Source: Sporosarcina sp. NCCP-2222 (GTDB lineage Bacteria; Bacillota; Bacilli; Bacillales_A; Planococcaceae). Taken from it: a stretch of 45,044 bases of DNA. A program made the translations under genes and the position numbers. The notes under the pieces were generated by a model. It worked only from the letters and a program-made list of their open reading frames with translations, was not told the origin of the DNA and did not search any database. Shown here piece by piece: positions 7,747 to 16,662 of the stretch; the first letter of the stretch is position 1; the number at the start of each line of letters is the position of its first letter. The stretch spans positions 1-45,044 of the forward strand of contig NZ_BQYK01000002.1 in assembly GCF_023168145.1 (NCBI RefSeq), written 5' to 3'.

Positions 7747-7762
7747 CCTTCATCCTCCTATC

Positions 7763-8164
7763 TTAATGGAGCCATTTCTTTGCGGTTATAGTTGTACCGA
7801 CGCCCGGTTCAGAAACGACTTTAAAATCGTCCATCAACCTCTTAACGCCCGGCATGCCTGCGCCTAATCCACCTGAAGTGGAATAGCCGTCTTCCATCAC
7901 CTTCCGGAGATCGCTGATGCCCGGTCCTTCATCCGAGGCGATGATTTTAATTCCAAAGAAACCATTTTCGCTAATTCTTTCAATTTCAATTTTACCTTTG
8001 CCAGCGTACAGATAAATATTCCTAGCCAGCTCACTGATTGCTGTCGTAATACGGGCCTGGTCAACAGTGCCGAAACCGGTCTTTTTTGCTTCATTTCGGC
8101 CCATTTGCCGTGCAGCAACAATATCCCACTCCGTGTATATATCTACAGAAGACCGATAACTCAT
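7763..8164 (-). CDS. rsbT: RsbT, serine/threonine kinase of the stressosome
   Basis: A 133-residue GHKL-type kinase with N-box AISELARNIYLYA, the D-box DEGPGI and a glycine-rich lid (GGLGAGMPG). Under stress RsbT phosphorylates RsbS and RsbR, leaves the stressosome and activates RsbU. The ATG follows GGAGG at 7 bases and starts 2 bases after the rsbS stop, so the two are translated together. Matches the family in length and motifs. Confidence 0.96.
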   Translation of the reverse strand: MSYRSSVDIYTEWDIVAARQMGRNEAKKTGFGTVDQARITTAISELARNIYLYAGKGKIEIERISENGFFGIKIIASDEGPGISDLRKVMEDGYSTSGGLGAGMPGVKRLMDDFKVVSEPGVGTTITAKKWLH

Positions 8165-8166
8165 GG

Positions 8167-8529
8167 TCAGGCCTCCAATTCTTTATAAAGTTTGTCCAAT
8201 CCGTTTTCCAAGTCAAGCGCTGTCATGACATTTTCCATACGGATTCCTAGTTCAATCAATGTAATGGCAACAGCGGGTTGGATTCCGGTTATCACAACTT
8301 TTGCTCCCATCAGCCCTGTCATATTGATCACGTCGCCCAGCACTTTTGCAATGAATGAATCGATGAAGTCAATCGGTGTCAAGTCGATGACTACTCCCAG
8401 TGCTGACGTTTCATGCATCTTTGTCAGTAAATCTTCTTGAAATTGAATCGCTGTTTGATCATCCAACTCCCATTGGATTGACACGATGAGAACGTCATTC
8501 AACTTTAGTATTGGAATTCGGGTTTTCAT
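8167..8529 (-). CDS. rsbS: RsbS, STAS-domain stressosome scaffold and RsbT antagonist
   Basis: A 120-residue single STAS-domain protein. The motif [14 protein letters not shown] contains the serine (Ser58 here, Ser59 in B. subtilis) that RsbT phosphorylates. Together with RsbR it builds the stressosome core that sequesters RsbT. Its ATG overlaps the rsbR stop codon in ATGA, indicating coupled translation and a fixed RsbR:RsbS ratio. Confidence 0.96.
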   Translation of the reverse strand: MKTRIPILKLNDVLIVSIQWELDDQTAIQFQEDLLTKMHETSALGVVIDLTPIDFIDSFIAKVLGDVINMTGLMGAKVVITGIQPAVAITLIELGIRMENVMTALDLENGLDKLYKELEA

Positions 8530-9356
8530 TCCCCATGCACCTCCACAATTTCTCGGTTTGTCATTGCCAATGCTGCCTGCATCCCTTTTTGCAGCGTACT
8601 CTTCGTTGTGAAATCATGTAAGTTAATTCCCAAGGCAACAATAGTCTGAGCTATTTCCGGACGAATGCCGACAAGCATGCACTTTGCTCCGACTAGCCGA
8701 ACTGCGTCCGCCGCTTGGATGATATGATGGGCAACCATCGTGTCGACGACCGGCACACCTGTAATATCGAGAAGGACAACTTCAGCTCGTTGGCTGACGA
8801 CCCCTTCCAATAGATTTTCCATAATTAATTTAGCCCGTTCCGTATCGATGGTCCCGACGAGCGGCATAACCGATATCTTGTCGAATACTGGAATAAGGGA
8901 AGCGGATAATTCTTGTAAAGCGATCTTTTGTAAGCTGACAGTTCGTTCCCATTCCGTCGAATAGGCGTCGATAATACTTTCTCGAAGCGGGCTGATCCAA
9001 GTTGTGAATGTCTCGAGAAAACGGCGTAAATTGCCTTCGTTCATAATGCCTTTCTCTTCCAGTAAATCAAAAACGACAAAAGAGAAATTATCAATTGCCT
9101 TATTGACAAATTTGATCGACCAGCCAAACCGGACGACCTTCTCAGTAAAATCATTGAGTTTATCACTATCAATAGAATTCGTTTCCATGATGTTGGATGT
9201 CATCAATTCAGCAAATTCCCGGCTTGTCTTTTCCACTAGATTTTCGGGCATGAAGTGGAAAAAGCGCTCTCCTTTTTCCTCTTTCATCCTAGCGATCCAG
9301 CACTCGATGATTTCGTCCATGTGTCCATTAATACTTTCTACCATGAGTTTGTTCAT
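8526..9356 (-). CDS. rsbR: RsbR, stressosome sensor protein
   Basis: A 276-residue protein with an N-terminal globin-like, non-haem sensor domain (about residues 1-135), a linker helix ([13 protein letters not shown]) and a C-terminal STAS domain. The two threonines phosphorylated by RsbT in B. subtilis RsbRA (171 and 205) correspond to Thr172 in TIDTERAK and Thr206 in [11 protein letters not shown], so both regulatory sites are kept. It is the first gene of the module. I find no clear promoter consensus directly upstream, although a GGAGG followed by AGGGAG precedes the ATG. Confidence 0.95.
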   Translation of the reverse strand: MNKLMVESINGHMDEIIECWIARMKEEKGERFFHFMPENLVEKTSREFAELMTSNIMETNSIDSDKLNDFTEKVVRFGWSIKFVNKAIDNFSFVVFDLLEEKGIMNEGNLRRFLETFTTWISPLRESIIDAYSTEWERTVSLQKIALQELSASLIPVFDKISVMPLVGTIDTERAKLIMENLLEGVVSQRAEVVLLDITGVPVVDTMVAHHIIQAADAVRLVGAKCMLVGIRPEIAQTIVALGINLHDFTTKSTLQKGMQAALAMTNREIVEVHGE

Positions 9357-9827
9357 GACTCCCTAAATGCCTCCTCGTCAAATATCGTAATATTTCAAGC
9401 ATTGCTGCCCAGAACGTCCGATTTTTAAAGAAATCAAATAAGCTCCTTATAAGCCCATGATGACGGGCCATTAAGGTGCCATTCATGCGAACTTCGCAAT
9501 CAAATTGGCTCTTTACAGAATGATGATAGCCGGTCCAGCCGCTGGTTGTCTGTTTGTTTCCAACAGGGACTGCTATATCTGTTGCTCCTTACCTTATTCC
9601 AAATTAAATCGAGCAGGTATTTCTTACACATGCGCAGATTCATTCATTTCCTATAACCATTGTAACGAAAAATGGCGAATGAAACACCTTTTACGCAAAT
9701 AAATTAAAAATAACCCAATTTGAGCCGATAAAGCGGGGACAAATTGGATTTCTGTTTTTGGTGCTGCAGCGATGTTATATGATGATGGCCCGCTCTTAAT
9801 AAGCATACCAATTTGTTGTAAAAAAAT
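9357..9827. other. Gene-free stretch between ndoA and rsbR
   Basis: No convincing gene. It contains an 8-base inverted repeat CCAATTTG/CAAATTGG (9715-9747) flanked by T-rich sequence on both strands, which could be a bidirectional terminator. A 12-codon plus-strand ORF at 9485 and short ORFs on either strand have weak or no ribosome sites. The sigma-A promoter of rsbR must lie here but I cannot point to it. Confidence 0.4.
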
Positions 9828-9877
9828 AAAATGGCATTAGTGGACCTTTTACGGCAAAGTCCAATAATGCCATTTTG
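9828..9877 (-). terminator. terminator of ndoAI-ndoA
   Basis: On the minus strand AATGGCATTA-TTGGAC pairs with GTCCACTAATGCCATT, followed by TTATTTTTTT. It separates the toxin-antitoxin genes from the rsb operon, whereas these are closer in B. subtilis. Confidence 0.88.
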
Positions 9878-9887
9878 ATTATGTATT

Positions 9888-10238
9888 CTAAAACTTGATC
9901 AACCCGAAGCTGACTTCGAGTGCTTCATCCACTCTTTCCATCAATTGCTCATCCAAGTGGGTGATTTTGTCTGTGAGCCTAGACTTGTCGATTGTGCGAA
10001 CTTGTTCGAGCAGGATGACCGAATCCCGCTCGAATCCATACCGTTCCGCATCGATTTCAACATGTGTCGGCAATTTTGCTTTTTGGATTTGCGCAGTGAT
10101 TGCCGCAACAATCACCGTCGGACTGAACCGGTTGCCTATGTCATTTTGAATGACTAGAACCGGTCTCGTACCGCCCTGTTCGGAACCAACGACAGGCGAC
10201 AGGTCTGCAAAAAAGACGTCTCCACGTTTTATCGCCAA
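9888..10238 (-). CDS. ndoA: NdoA (EndoA/MazF-type) mRNA interferase toxin
   Basis: A 116-residue PemK/MazF-family endoribonuclease: [20 protein letters not shown] and [15 protein letters not shown] are near-identical to B. subtilis NdoA, which cuts mRNA at UACAU. I set the start at TTG 10238, which has GGAGG 7 bases upstream and yields exactly the 116-residue length of the B. subtilis protein; the frame extends further upstream but without a usable site. An ATG closer to GGAGG is in another frame and closes at once. The start lies 4 bases after the ndoAI stop, so toxin translation is coupled to the antitoxin. Confidence 0.95.
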   Translation of the reverse strand: MAIKRGDVFFADLSPVVGSEQGGTRPVLVIQNDIGNRFSPTVIVAAITAQIQKAKLPTHVEIDAERYGFERDSVILLEQVRTIDKSRLTDKITHLDEQLMERVDEALEVSFGLIKF

Positions 10239-10242
10239 ATTT

Positions 10243-10524
10243 TCATCCTCCGCTAACGAGACGTTCCATCGTATGCTGGGCCTCGAGCTCTGCATGCAAG
10301 CATTCTTTTGCAATTTTCAAGTTGATTTGCGACATTTCAACGTACCCTTTCATCATCACTTCGCGGATGGTCTCCGCTTCGTAATCGGTAACGTAGCGTT
10401 TTGTCGAAACATATACGAATTCTTCACGCTCCGGCTCCTGATGGACGACCGTATGTTCAATTTCGTTTAACATCTTCTTAGGAATTTTCACGATAACTTC
10501 CTTGATGTTCTTTTTCTCTCGCAA
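10243..10524 (-). CDS. ndoAI: NdoAI (MazE-type) antitoxin
   Basis: A 93-residue antitoxin. N-terminal residues form a ribbon-helix-helix-like part ([14 protein letters not shown]); the C-terminal segment [22 protein letters not shown]...TMERLVSGG is the toxin-binding part typical of NdoAI. The start is taken as TTG at 10524, which has GGAGGTG 6 bases upstream; the GTG at 10533 lies inside that site. The resulting length equals that of B. subtilis NdoAI. It immediately precedes ndoA, the standard antitoxin-first order. Confidence 0.93.
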   Translation of the reverse strand: MREKKNIKEVIVKIPKKMLNEIEHTVVHQEPEREEFVYVSTKRYVTDYEAETIREVMMKGYVEMSQINLKIAKECLHAELEAQHTMERLVSGG

Positions 10525-10693
10525 TACTAGCACCTCCGACAGACCCCGTTCCCTCGATCGATTCTATTCTACTTCATCTTACCATTGAACTTCGACAATG
10601 AGAAGACATAGAAGGTATTTTATTGACAAGAATCTTCATAATGAAGTGGAGTTTGTCGAAAGTACGTATAAAATGATCATACCCATTTCCGTC

Positions 10694-11806
10694 TCAATAT
10701 ATTCTCGGTACCCGCTTGGAAATCGAAACCATAATCTCATAAGGAATGGTGCCAAGCGATTCTGCCCACTCCTCAAACAGGATTTCTTCTTCACCCTGTC
10801 TGCCGATGAGCGTCACTTTTTCACCAACCGGGAGCTGTCGCGGCAATCTGACCATGCACTGATCCATGCAAATTGTGCCGACAATCGGCATGCGTTCACC
10901 TTGAATCAATACTTCCTGGCCGCGCAGGCCACGGCGCAGACCATCCGCATAACCAATCGGAATCGTGCCGATCCATTCATCTTCGGAAGTCTCGTACGTA
11001 CCACCATAACTGATCCGGTTTCCTTTTGGCAGCAACTTCACATAGGCTAGTTCCGTTTCAATCGACATCGCCCGTTCCAGCTGGAATGGAAGTTTCGTGC
11101 TGGTGTACGGGGACGGAGCCACACCGTACAAACTTATGCCAAACCGAACAGCATCAAGTGCGAAATCCGGGTACAGCAAAGTGGCTGCACTATTAGAAGC
11201 GTGAACGAGTCTTGGCTTTATCGGCATCATCCCAGCAATGGCCATGAACGTCTCAAACTGCTCCTCTGTCCTGCAAGAATCTGGTTCGTCCGCGCAAGCA
11301 AAATGGGTGAAGATGCCATCAACTTCGAATTGGCCACTTCTCTCCACTTCTTTCAGAAGCGCTTGGAGCCCTTCTTTACTTCGCAGGCCGATTCGGCCCA
11401 TTCCACTATCCACCTTAATGTGGATTTTCAGCTTGTTCTGATTTTCTTGAAGAATTTCTGCAGCCTGTGCAATCCAGCCCGCATCAGAAACAGTAAGGGT
11501 AATATGATCATCCAGCGCCTTGGCAGCGAACGCTGCAGGAGATGGCCCCATGACCAGAATATCTGCCCGGATTCCGCCGTCCCGGAGGCGTACTGCTTCA
11601 TCAGGCGTGGCAACCGCCACCATGACAGCCCCCGCCTCGATAGCGGCACGAGCTGTTTCAACCTCACCATGGCCATAGCCGTCTGCTTTCACGACGGCTA
11701 TGACCTCGGTGTTATTTTTTAAATACGCTTTCAAATTCTGCACATTCCGTTTAATCGCTTCAAGTTTGACAGCGGCTACGGTTGGGCGATAATTGGCTTC
11801 CTTCAC
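10694..11806 (-). CDS. alr: Alanine racemase
   Basis: A 370-residue fold-type III PLP enzyme converting L-Ala to D-Ala for peptidoglycan. The PLP lysine is Lys40 in VVKADGYGHG and the opposing catalytic tyrosine is Tyr267 in RISYGGTY. The start is GTG at 11806 with AGAGGG 6 bases upstream; the frame stays open to 11869 but those 21 residues are basic and not conserved. It follows the LolA-like lipoprotein gene and precedes ndoAI-ndoA, as in B. subtilis. D-Ala made here feeds Ddl and MurF encoded at 19491-21942. Confidence 0.96.
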   Translation of the reverse strand: MKEANYRPTVAAVKLEAIKRNVQNLKAYLKNNTEVIAVVKADGYGHGEVETARAAIEAGAVMVAVATPDEAVRLRDGGIRADILVMGPSPAAFAAKALDDHITLTVSDAGWIAQAAEILQENQNKLKIHIKVDSGMGRIGLRSKEGLQALLKEVERSGQFEVDGIFTHFACADEPDSCRTEEQFETFMAIAGMMPIKPRLVHASNSAATLLYPDFALDAVRFGISLYGVAPSPYTSTKLPFQLERAMSIETELAYVKLLPKGNRISYGGTYETSEDEWIGTIPIGYADGLRRGLRGQEVLIQGERMPIVGTICMDQCMVRLPRQLPVGEKVTLIGRQGEEEILFEEWAESLGTIPYEIMVSISKRVPRIY

Positions 11807-11908
11807 GATGATCCCTCTTTTGTTGTAATGTTTGAAACCATTATCCCCGTTGCGCCGCCGTCTCGTCAAATCAATTCCAGAGTAGCAGAATATAATTGGG
11901 GTATTCCT

Positions 11909-12916
11909 TTATTTTACATTATCTGTCGCCATAGAGGAAGCCACTTCTATAAGTTCTTCTTTCGACAATGTGTTGGATGCAACGAAGAAGGCAACTCCGT
12001 TCTGCTCCCAGCGAATTGATGTTTCCGTCAATGCAGCCACTGCGAATCCTAAATCGACAGGATCTCCTTCGATGGAGACAGGCATTTGATTGTCAGGCGC
12101 CTTAGCAGGTTCCTGGACCACAACAAACTCTCTCTTGCCACCGCCATACGTCAAGAAGAAACGAGTTCCATCGTCGGTCGACGCGGTTTGTTCACTCAAT
12201 AATGTTGTATCTTCCCAATTCAAGTTCGGGTAGTACGTTTGCTGATCCGTTTGATCTGTACTTTCATCAGCTTTCGGTTTTTCAGTTCCCTTGTCTTCCT
12301 GATCCACTGCGAAATCCGACGGGCGATGCTCGATGCCTAGAGTAATTTTGGAGAACGTAATACGAATCTTCTCTTCTTTATTGGCATCCATGACAGAGAC
12401 ATGTTTTGGCAGCAGTGTCTTTTTATCAATATGAATTTCCTGGGTCGGCAACACTTTTTTGTGATTGTTCCGTGTCGCCGTCTCAAAAACATAAGTCTTA
12501 TCCTTTTCTGTCATTTTCGCTTCCTTATCCGCCTTGATATCATCGGACAGGGAACCGATTAAATATCCCATACTGTTCTGCGTCGGCCAATCGCTTTGGA
12601 ATTTATATGTTTTTCCAAGAGACGGCGTGACGACGAATACCCCTTCTTCATTGCGGACGATCATCTGAGAATCCTGTGTTCCGCCTTGCGTGACATTGAC
12701 CTTGTAGAAATCAGGCTTCGTATGCCAAACCGTTACATCATACAACCGCGGCTCCGCACCTGTTTTAATTTCCATTGTCGCCTGCAACTCATACCCCTTT
12801 GCGTCATTCCATTTTCCGCTGAGCTTCTTCATAACATCTTCTTTTGAGGGAGATCCACATGCTGCGAGAAGAACCATGACCATAACCAACATTAAAGCAA
12901 CTATACGGGTGCGCAT
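11909..12916 (-). CDS. LolA-like lipoprotein (B. subtilis YdcC type)
   Basis: A 335-residue lipoprotein. The signal peptide ends in the lipobox LLAAC, so the mature protein should be anchored by Cys on the outside of the cytoplasmic membrane. The body resembles the LolA/LolB-like beta fold seen in YdcC (ELQATMEIKTG..., DVTVWHTKPDFYKV...). The molecular role in Gram-positives is unclear. The ATG at 12916 has AAAGGA 8 bases upstream; another ATG three codons earlier abuts that site. It lies between acpS and alr, the conserved position. A negatively charged linker rich in Asp, Glu and Thr separates the two halves (about residues 215-230). Confidence 0.85.
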   Translation of the reverse strand: MRTRIVALMLVMVMVLLAACGSPSKEDVMKKLSGKWNDAKGYELQATMEIKTGAEPRLYDVTVWHTKPDFYKVNVTQGGTQDSQMIVRNEEGVFVVTPSLGKTYKFQSDWPTQNSMGYLIGSLSDDIKADKEAKMTEKDKTYVFETATRNNHKKVLPTQEIHIDKKTLLPKHVSVMDANKEEKIRITFSKITLGIEHRPSDFAVDQEDKGTEKPKADESTDQTDQQTYYPNLNWEDTTLLSEQTASTDDGTRFFLTYGGGKREFVVVQEPAKAPDNQMPVSIEGDPVDLGFAVAALTETSIRWEQNGVAFFVASNTLSKEELIEVASSMATDNVK

Positions 12917-13045
12917 ACTGTTCATCCTTTCTCATTTCAATCAGGTAGGTCATCTTATGAGGGTGGACGAACAATTATGCGAGCTTGGCTCATTCATTTT
13001 TATTTTGATGAAAAAAATTCAATGCAAGCTGTGCCAGCGGCCTGC

Positions 13046-13399
13046 TTATCCGTGCAAAATAACTTGAGCTGCGGCCACCGTCTTCGTATGGGTGATGGAA
13101 ACAAAACCATCAGCCAGGCGTCCTTGAAAATAAATCACAGGCTTTCCGCCCGGCTCCGAAAGAATTTCAATATCTTGAAAGCCGCATGTGTGTCCAATGC
13201 CCGTTCCATTGGCTTTGGCATATGCCTCCTTTGCAGCAAACCGACCGGCCAAAAATTCAATGCGCCGGTTGCCTCGCAGCTCGCTGTACCTCTCAAGCTC
13301 CCGCTTCGTCAACACACGCTCTCGAAACTTAGCCGATCGCTCATTTGCATCCGCAATCCGGGCAAGCTCTACTATATCCAGACCGATACCAGTAATCAT
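13046..13399 (-). CDS. acpS: Holo-[acyl-carrier-protein] synthase
   Basis: A 117-residue AcpS that transfers 4'-phosphopantetheine from CoA to acyl carrier protein, needed for fatty acid synthesis. The magnesium-binding residues are Asp8 in GLDIVEL and Glu58 in FAAKEAYAKA; SITHTK near the C-terminus is the usual substrate-site motif. GGGGAG precedes the ATG. Typical family length. It is transcribed divergently from the rhomboid gene. Confidence 0.95.
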   Translation of the reverse strand: MITGIGLDIVELARIADANERSAKFRERVLTKRELERYSELRGNRRIEFLAGRFAAKEAYAKANGTGIGHTCGFQDIEILSEPGGKPVIYFQGRLADGFVSITHTKTVAAAQVILHG

Positions 13400-13414
13400 C
13401 CAGAATCTCTCCCC

Positions 13415-13444
13415 TTTTCAATATGTAATTACAAACGGTATAAT
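13415..13444 (+). promoter_or_regulatory. promoter of the rhomboid gene
   Basis: TATAAT at 13439-13444 is preceded at 18 bases by TTTTCA (13415-13420), a weak -35 box. It lies 25 bases before the rhomboid start. Confidence 0.5.
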
Positions 13445-13468
13445 GAATCCTAAGATTGAGGTGAAATC

Positions 13469-14059
13469 ATGTTCATACGCAGAGAAAATTTTTCTCAATA
13501 TATTCGATTATATCCGGTCGTTTCGTTTTTGATTGCTTTGAATATCGTTATCTATATTGTAACGTCTTTCAATGGCCGACTGTATCTTCTCGGCATCGGA
13601 TTCAATTACGGAATCGCCGCAGGAGAATGGTGGCGCCTCGTTACACCGATGTTCCTTCATGGCGGGCTTACACATTTGCTGTTCAATATGTTTTCGTTGT
13701 TCATCTTCGGTCCCGAATTGGAACGCATTGCAGGCAAAGCCCGTTTCATCACCATTTATTTACTATCTGGCATTTTCGGCAACATTGCAGCGTTCTTCCT
13801 TCAAGATCTCGACTATTCCCACGTCGGAGCGAGCGGCGCAATCTTCGGCATCCTTGGTGCATTCGGCGCACTTGTCTATTATACAAAAAACGTACTGCCC
13901 CAATTACGCCAGATTATATTGCCAATGATCATCATTAGTGTCGTCATGACCTTTGTGCAACCAAACATCGACATCATCGGCCATCTCACCGGTCTCATCG
14001 TTGGCTTCATCATCGGACTCGGCTACTTCCATCCGAAGCGTATCGTCCGCTGGCGATAA
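13469..14059 (+). CDS. Rhomboid-family intramembrane serine protease
   Basis: A 196-residue six-helix rhomboid protease (B. subtilis YdcA type). The catalytic dyad is visible as Ser122 in GASGAIFG and His172 in IIGHLTG; the HGGLTHLLFNM segment is the conserved loop and second helix. It cuts substrate proteins inside the membrane; the substrate is unknown. GAGGTG lies 6 bases before the ATG. It is convergent with ydbT and its transcript ends at a strong terminator. Confidence 0.93.
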   Translation: MFIRRENFSQYIRLYPVVSFLIALNIVIYIVTSFNGRLYLLGIGFNYGIAAGEWWRLVTPMFLHGGLTHLLFNMFSLFIFGPELERIAGKARFITIYLLSGIFGNIAAFFLQDLDYSHVGASGAIFGILGAFGALVYYTKNVLPQLRQIILPMIIISVVMTFVQPNIDIIGHLTGLIVGFIIGLGYFHPKRIVRWR

Positions 14060-14099
14060 CCATCTGCCATCTGCTGAACACAGGCAGGTGGTTTTTTTT
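14059..14099 (+). terminator. terminator of the rhomboid gene
   Basis: ACCATCTGCC (14059-14068) pairs with GGCAGGTGGT (14083-14092) with one G-U pair and runs into TTTTTTTT. Confidence 0.9.
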
Positions 14100-14130
14100 G
14101 TGTTTTTTGGGGAGTGCTACGAAGAGAATA

Positions 14131-14350
14131 CGAGTGGTTGCTGACTTATTCGAGTGGTTCGCAAACATTTACGAGCGGTTGCTGACTTATTCGAGTGGTT
14201 CGCGAACATTTACGAGCGGTTGCTGACTTATTCGAGTGGTTCCCGAGTGTATACGAGCGGTTGCTGGATTAAGGACTTGACTCGGTCGCTGACTTATACG
14301 AGTGGTTCGCAAATATTTACGAGCGGTCGCTGACTTATACGTGTGGTTCA
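14131..14350. repeat. Degenerate 20/21-base repeat array (CGAGYGGTT core)
   Basis: Core copies CGAGTGGTT or CGAGCGGTT begin at 14131, 14151, 14172, 14192, 14213, 14233, 14254, 14299, 14320 and (degenerate) 14340: spacing alternates 20 and 21, so two half-units make a 41-base unit (core plus TGCTGACTTAT, then core plus CGCAAACATT). One interval, 14254-14299, is disrupted. It fills the space between two convergent operons, beyond their terminators. It resembles the array at 4239 in core and period. Confidence 0.85.
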
Positions 14351-14456
14351 CTAGGTTTACGGTTAACAAATGGCATAGACAGATGAAGAATTCATAAAGT
14401 TCATCTTACAATGATCCCATGTTGTGTCGTAGAGCCGCCCGCCAACTGTACATCTA

Positions 14457-14488
14457 CAAAAAAAAGCGGCCCGATACGCACCGGGCCA
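14457..14488 (-). terminator. terminator of ydbS-ydbT
   Basis: On the minus strand GGCCCG pairs with CGGGCC around an 8-base loop, followed by GCTTTTTTTT. Confidence 0.88.
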
Positions 14489-14500
14489 CGTCTTCGTTCT

Positions 14501-16045
14501 TTATTCGCCTTCCAACGATTCGTCCTTTACGTGAAGCAGCGGCACAGCGTTTTGCACTGTACGCTTCTCGTACCAGCTTAAAATGCGTTCGGCTTCACCT
14601 TCTTCCATAAAGTGAATAATGCCGCGGTGCTGCCCCATGCCGGATTTGGCACTGGCCACGATAGTAGCAACCTGTTTCCGTTTGTTGAAGTAGCTTTGTT
14701 TCATTTCCAACGATTGAATTCTTCTTTTTGTCATGTAGGCCGTTTGCAGGCTGATGCCGCGGAAACGCATCGTCAGCTGGCTATCATAGATGGCATACGC
14801 GCCTGAACGATATTGCCAGAGGCCGAATGCGATGATGGCCGGAATGATAAGCAGCGACAGTAGTCCGTATGGAAAAAAGAAATACGCCAACGCCCCGATC
14901 ACCGGCAGCATCCATAGAAAATCAATTCGGTAGAAAAATGCTTTTCCTCGCTTCGGAAGTTTGGTTGTCGGTTCCTCAAAATGATAGTTCGGAAAAATGG
15001 CTTCTAGACTTTCCTGTACAACGTTTTTCTTTACCAAAGGGAACAGGTTGATCTTCGCTCCATCTCCGACTCCGCCACCCGCACTATGAATGGAAACCGA
15101 CGCGTAACCGAAAGGCTGGCGCAACGGATTCTGAATAACGCTTACACTTTGCACCCGTTTTAGTGGCACTGTCACTCTCTTTTTCTCAAGCAAGCCCCTC
15201 GTGATGACAATATCATCGTCTTCCAAAGTTACGGTAAACCCATAATAGGAGAAGAACGTCATGATGACCGAAAGAATCCAGACACCGACAATTCCGGCAA
15301 AAACGATGAGCCCGACAATGAGAACGCCAAATTTTACAAACGAGGCAAATTCATCAAAAATCCACTCATATGGAATGAGTTCCCCGAATTGGGAAAGGAA
15401 AATAGCCACCCCGGATAAGATGACGCCTATTCCTCCCGAAGTGGTCGCCAAGATGAACAGATCCTTCGAGGTAAGGGCGAATACTTTTTGTGCTTTTTCT
15501 TTTACCGCCTCCACCGTTTCCTCATAAAACGGATCATCATTCACAAGATCCTCCGCCATAGGCTGCTTGCGTTTCCGCTTCGCCTCCGCCATATGCTGTT
15601 CGATTTGCCGAGCCGCCTCTTTCGTGATGGCGGTCAATTCTCCCTCCGACTTTTTTAAGGATGAACTGCCGGCGGTTTCTACATTTACTTTCACTAGCTT
15701 AAATGGACGGTGAAAAATTCCTTCTGTGTAATCAAGGCTTTGAATCCGCTCGAATGGAATGTATCGCTTTTTACGGACGAATAAGCCTGACTCGATTCGT
15801 AATTCATCGTCTTCAAACCAATATTGAAATCGCAGCCACTTGATAAGTCCACTGACTGACAATAGAATAATTAGGCCGCCTAAGATGAGGAACGATAAAT
15901 AATCGATGTACCAAAGTCCGGTATTCCAATCCCTGCGCCCATTTGCAAATAACAGGACAACAAGCGGGAGAATCGCTTCTTTCGCCGCTTTTAGAGTTTC
16001 GATAATTGCAGTAACCCAATGCAATCGATATCGTTGCTCAGACAT
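14501..16045 (-). CDS. ydbT: PH-domain membrane protein YdbT
   Basis: A 514-residue membrane protein of the bacterial PH-domain (bPH2, DUF304) family, with three PH-like domains (around GLFVRKKRYIPFERIQSLD, GLLEKKRVTVPLKRVQSV and FRGISLQTAYMTKRRIQSL) each following pairs of membrane helices. Its partner YdbS has one such domain. The pair has been linked to bacteriocin resistance in B. amyloliquefaciens, but biochemical function is not known. Starts with ATG at 16045, overlapping ydbS by 8 bases. Confidence 0.9.
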   Translation of the reverse strand: MSEQRYRLHWVTAIIETLKAAKEAILPLVVLLFANGRRDWNTGLWYIDYLSFLILGGLIILLSVSGLIKWLRFQYWFEDDELRIESGLFVRKKRYIPFERIQSLDYTEGIFHRPFKLVKVNVETAGSSSLKKSEGELTAITKEAARQIEQHMAEAKRKRKQPMAEDLVNDDPFYEETVEAVKEKAQKVFALTSKDLFILATTSGGIGVILSGVAIFLSQFGELIPYEWIFDEFASFVKFGVLIVGLIVFAGIVGVWILSVIMTFFSYYGFTVTLEDDDIVITRGLLEKKRVTVPLKRVQSVSVIQNPLRQPFGYASVSIHSAGGGVGDGAKINLFPLVKKNVVQESLEAIFPNYHFEEPTTKLPKRGKAFFYRIDFLWMLPVIGALAYFFFPYGLLSLLIIPAIIAFGLWQYRSGAYAIYDSQLTMRFRGISLQTAYMTKRRIQSLEMKQSYFNKRKQVATIVASAKSGMGQHRGIIHFMEEGEAERILSWYEKRTVQNAVPLLHVKDESLEGE

Positions 16046-16517
16046 CGTCTTCCGCCACCCTTGCCAGGACCGAGATCCGATTTCTCAATTCATCCGCTTC
16101 TTCCATCTCAAGCGCCGGAATCGAATGATTGGTCGCAGCCGTTGATATGGTAATGACAGCGAGCCCATATTTCTTCAAAATCGGACCTTGTGACGTGTCG
16201 ACATGTTGCACGCGCACCATAGGAATCAGCGTCCGCTTCACAATAAACAAGCCATGCTGCAACTCAATTTCAGACTCCCTCACTTCGTACCTCCACCGCA
16301 TCCATCTGATTTTAGGAATCAAATAAATGGAGATATAGGAATCGGCAATGACCACTGCTGCTGCAGCGATATATAACCACGTATACCAATCATTTATGTA
16401 TACCAATACTCCGAAACCAATTGCCAGCAGCGTCAGAATACTGGTTTGGATAATACCATACAGCCTCCACACCTTCAGGCCTTTTCTCGATATTTGATTA
16501 GCAGGTTGTGGTCTCAT
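16038..16517 (-). CDS. ydbS: PH-domain membrane protein YdbS
   Basis: A 159-residue protein with two N-terminal membrane helices (about residues 17-60) and one bPH2 domain (VRESEIELQHGLFIVKRTLIPMVRVQHVDT). The start is the ATG at 16517 with GAGGTG 7 bases upstream; the ATG at 16532 lies before that site. It overlaps ydbT, with which it presumably forms a membrane complex. The acidic C-terminus is not notable otherwise. Confidence 0.9.
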   Translation of the reverse strand: MRPQPANQISRKGLKVWRLYGIIQTSILTLLAIGFGVLVYINDWYTWLYIAAAAVVIADSYISIYLIPKIRWMRWRYEVRESEIELQHGLFIVKRTLIPMVRVQHVDTSQGPILKKYGLAVITISTAATNHSIPALEMEEADELRNRISVLARVAEDDV

Positions 16518-16662
16518 GAATAAACACCTCATTTCCCTTCTTTCTTATCCTCTTATACGACTCAAGTCAAAAAACGTTTCACCTCTGCATGACGAATTGC
16601 CTGGACATTGTGAATGGCTTTTTTTATATTAATTTATACGCTACAAGTCATCGCCACAGATG

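Noticed and set aside
9505..9702. A 65-codon plus-strand ORF upstream of rsbR
   Set aside because: No ribosome site before its ATG, Cys-rich odd composition and no recognisable family; kept only as an unexplained stretch.
10680..10705. GGGTAT inside alr as a sigma-B -10 box
   Set aside because: No GTTT-like box 14 bases upstream and it lies in the 3' end of a coding gene.
14131..14350. CRISPR array
   Set aside because: Repeats are degenerate, contiguous and about 20 bases apart with no unique spacers, and no cas genes are present.
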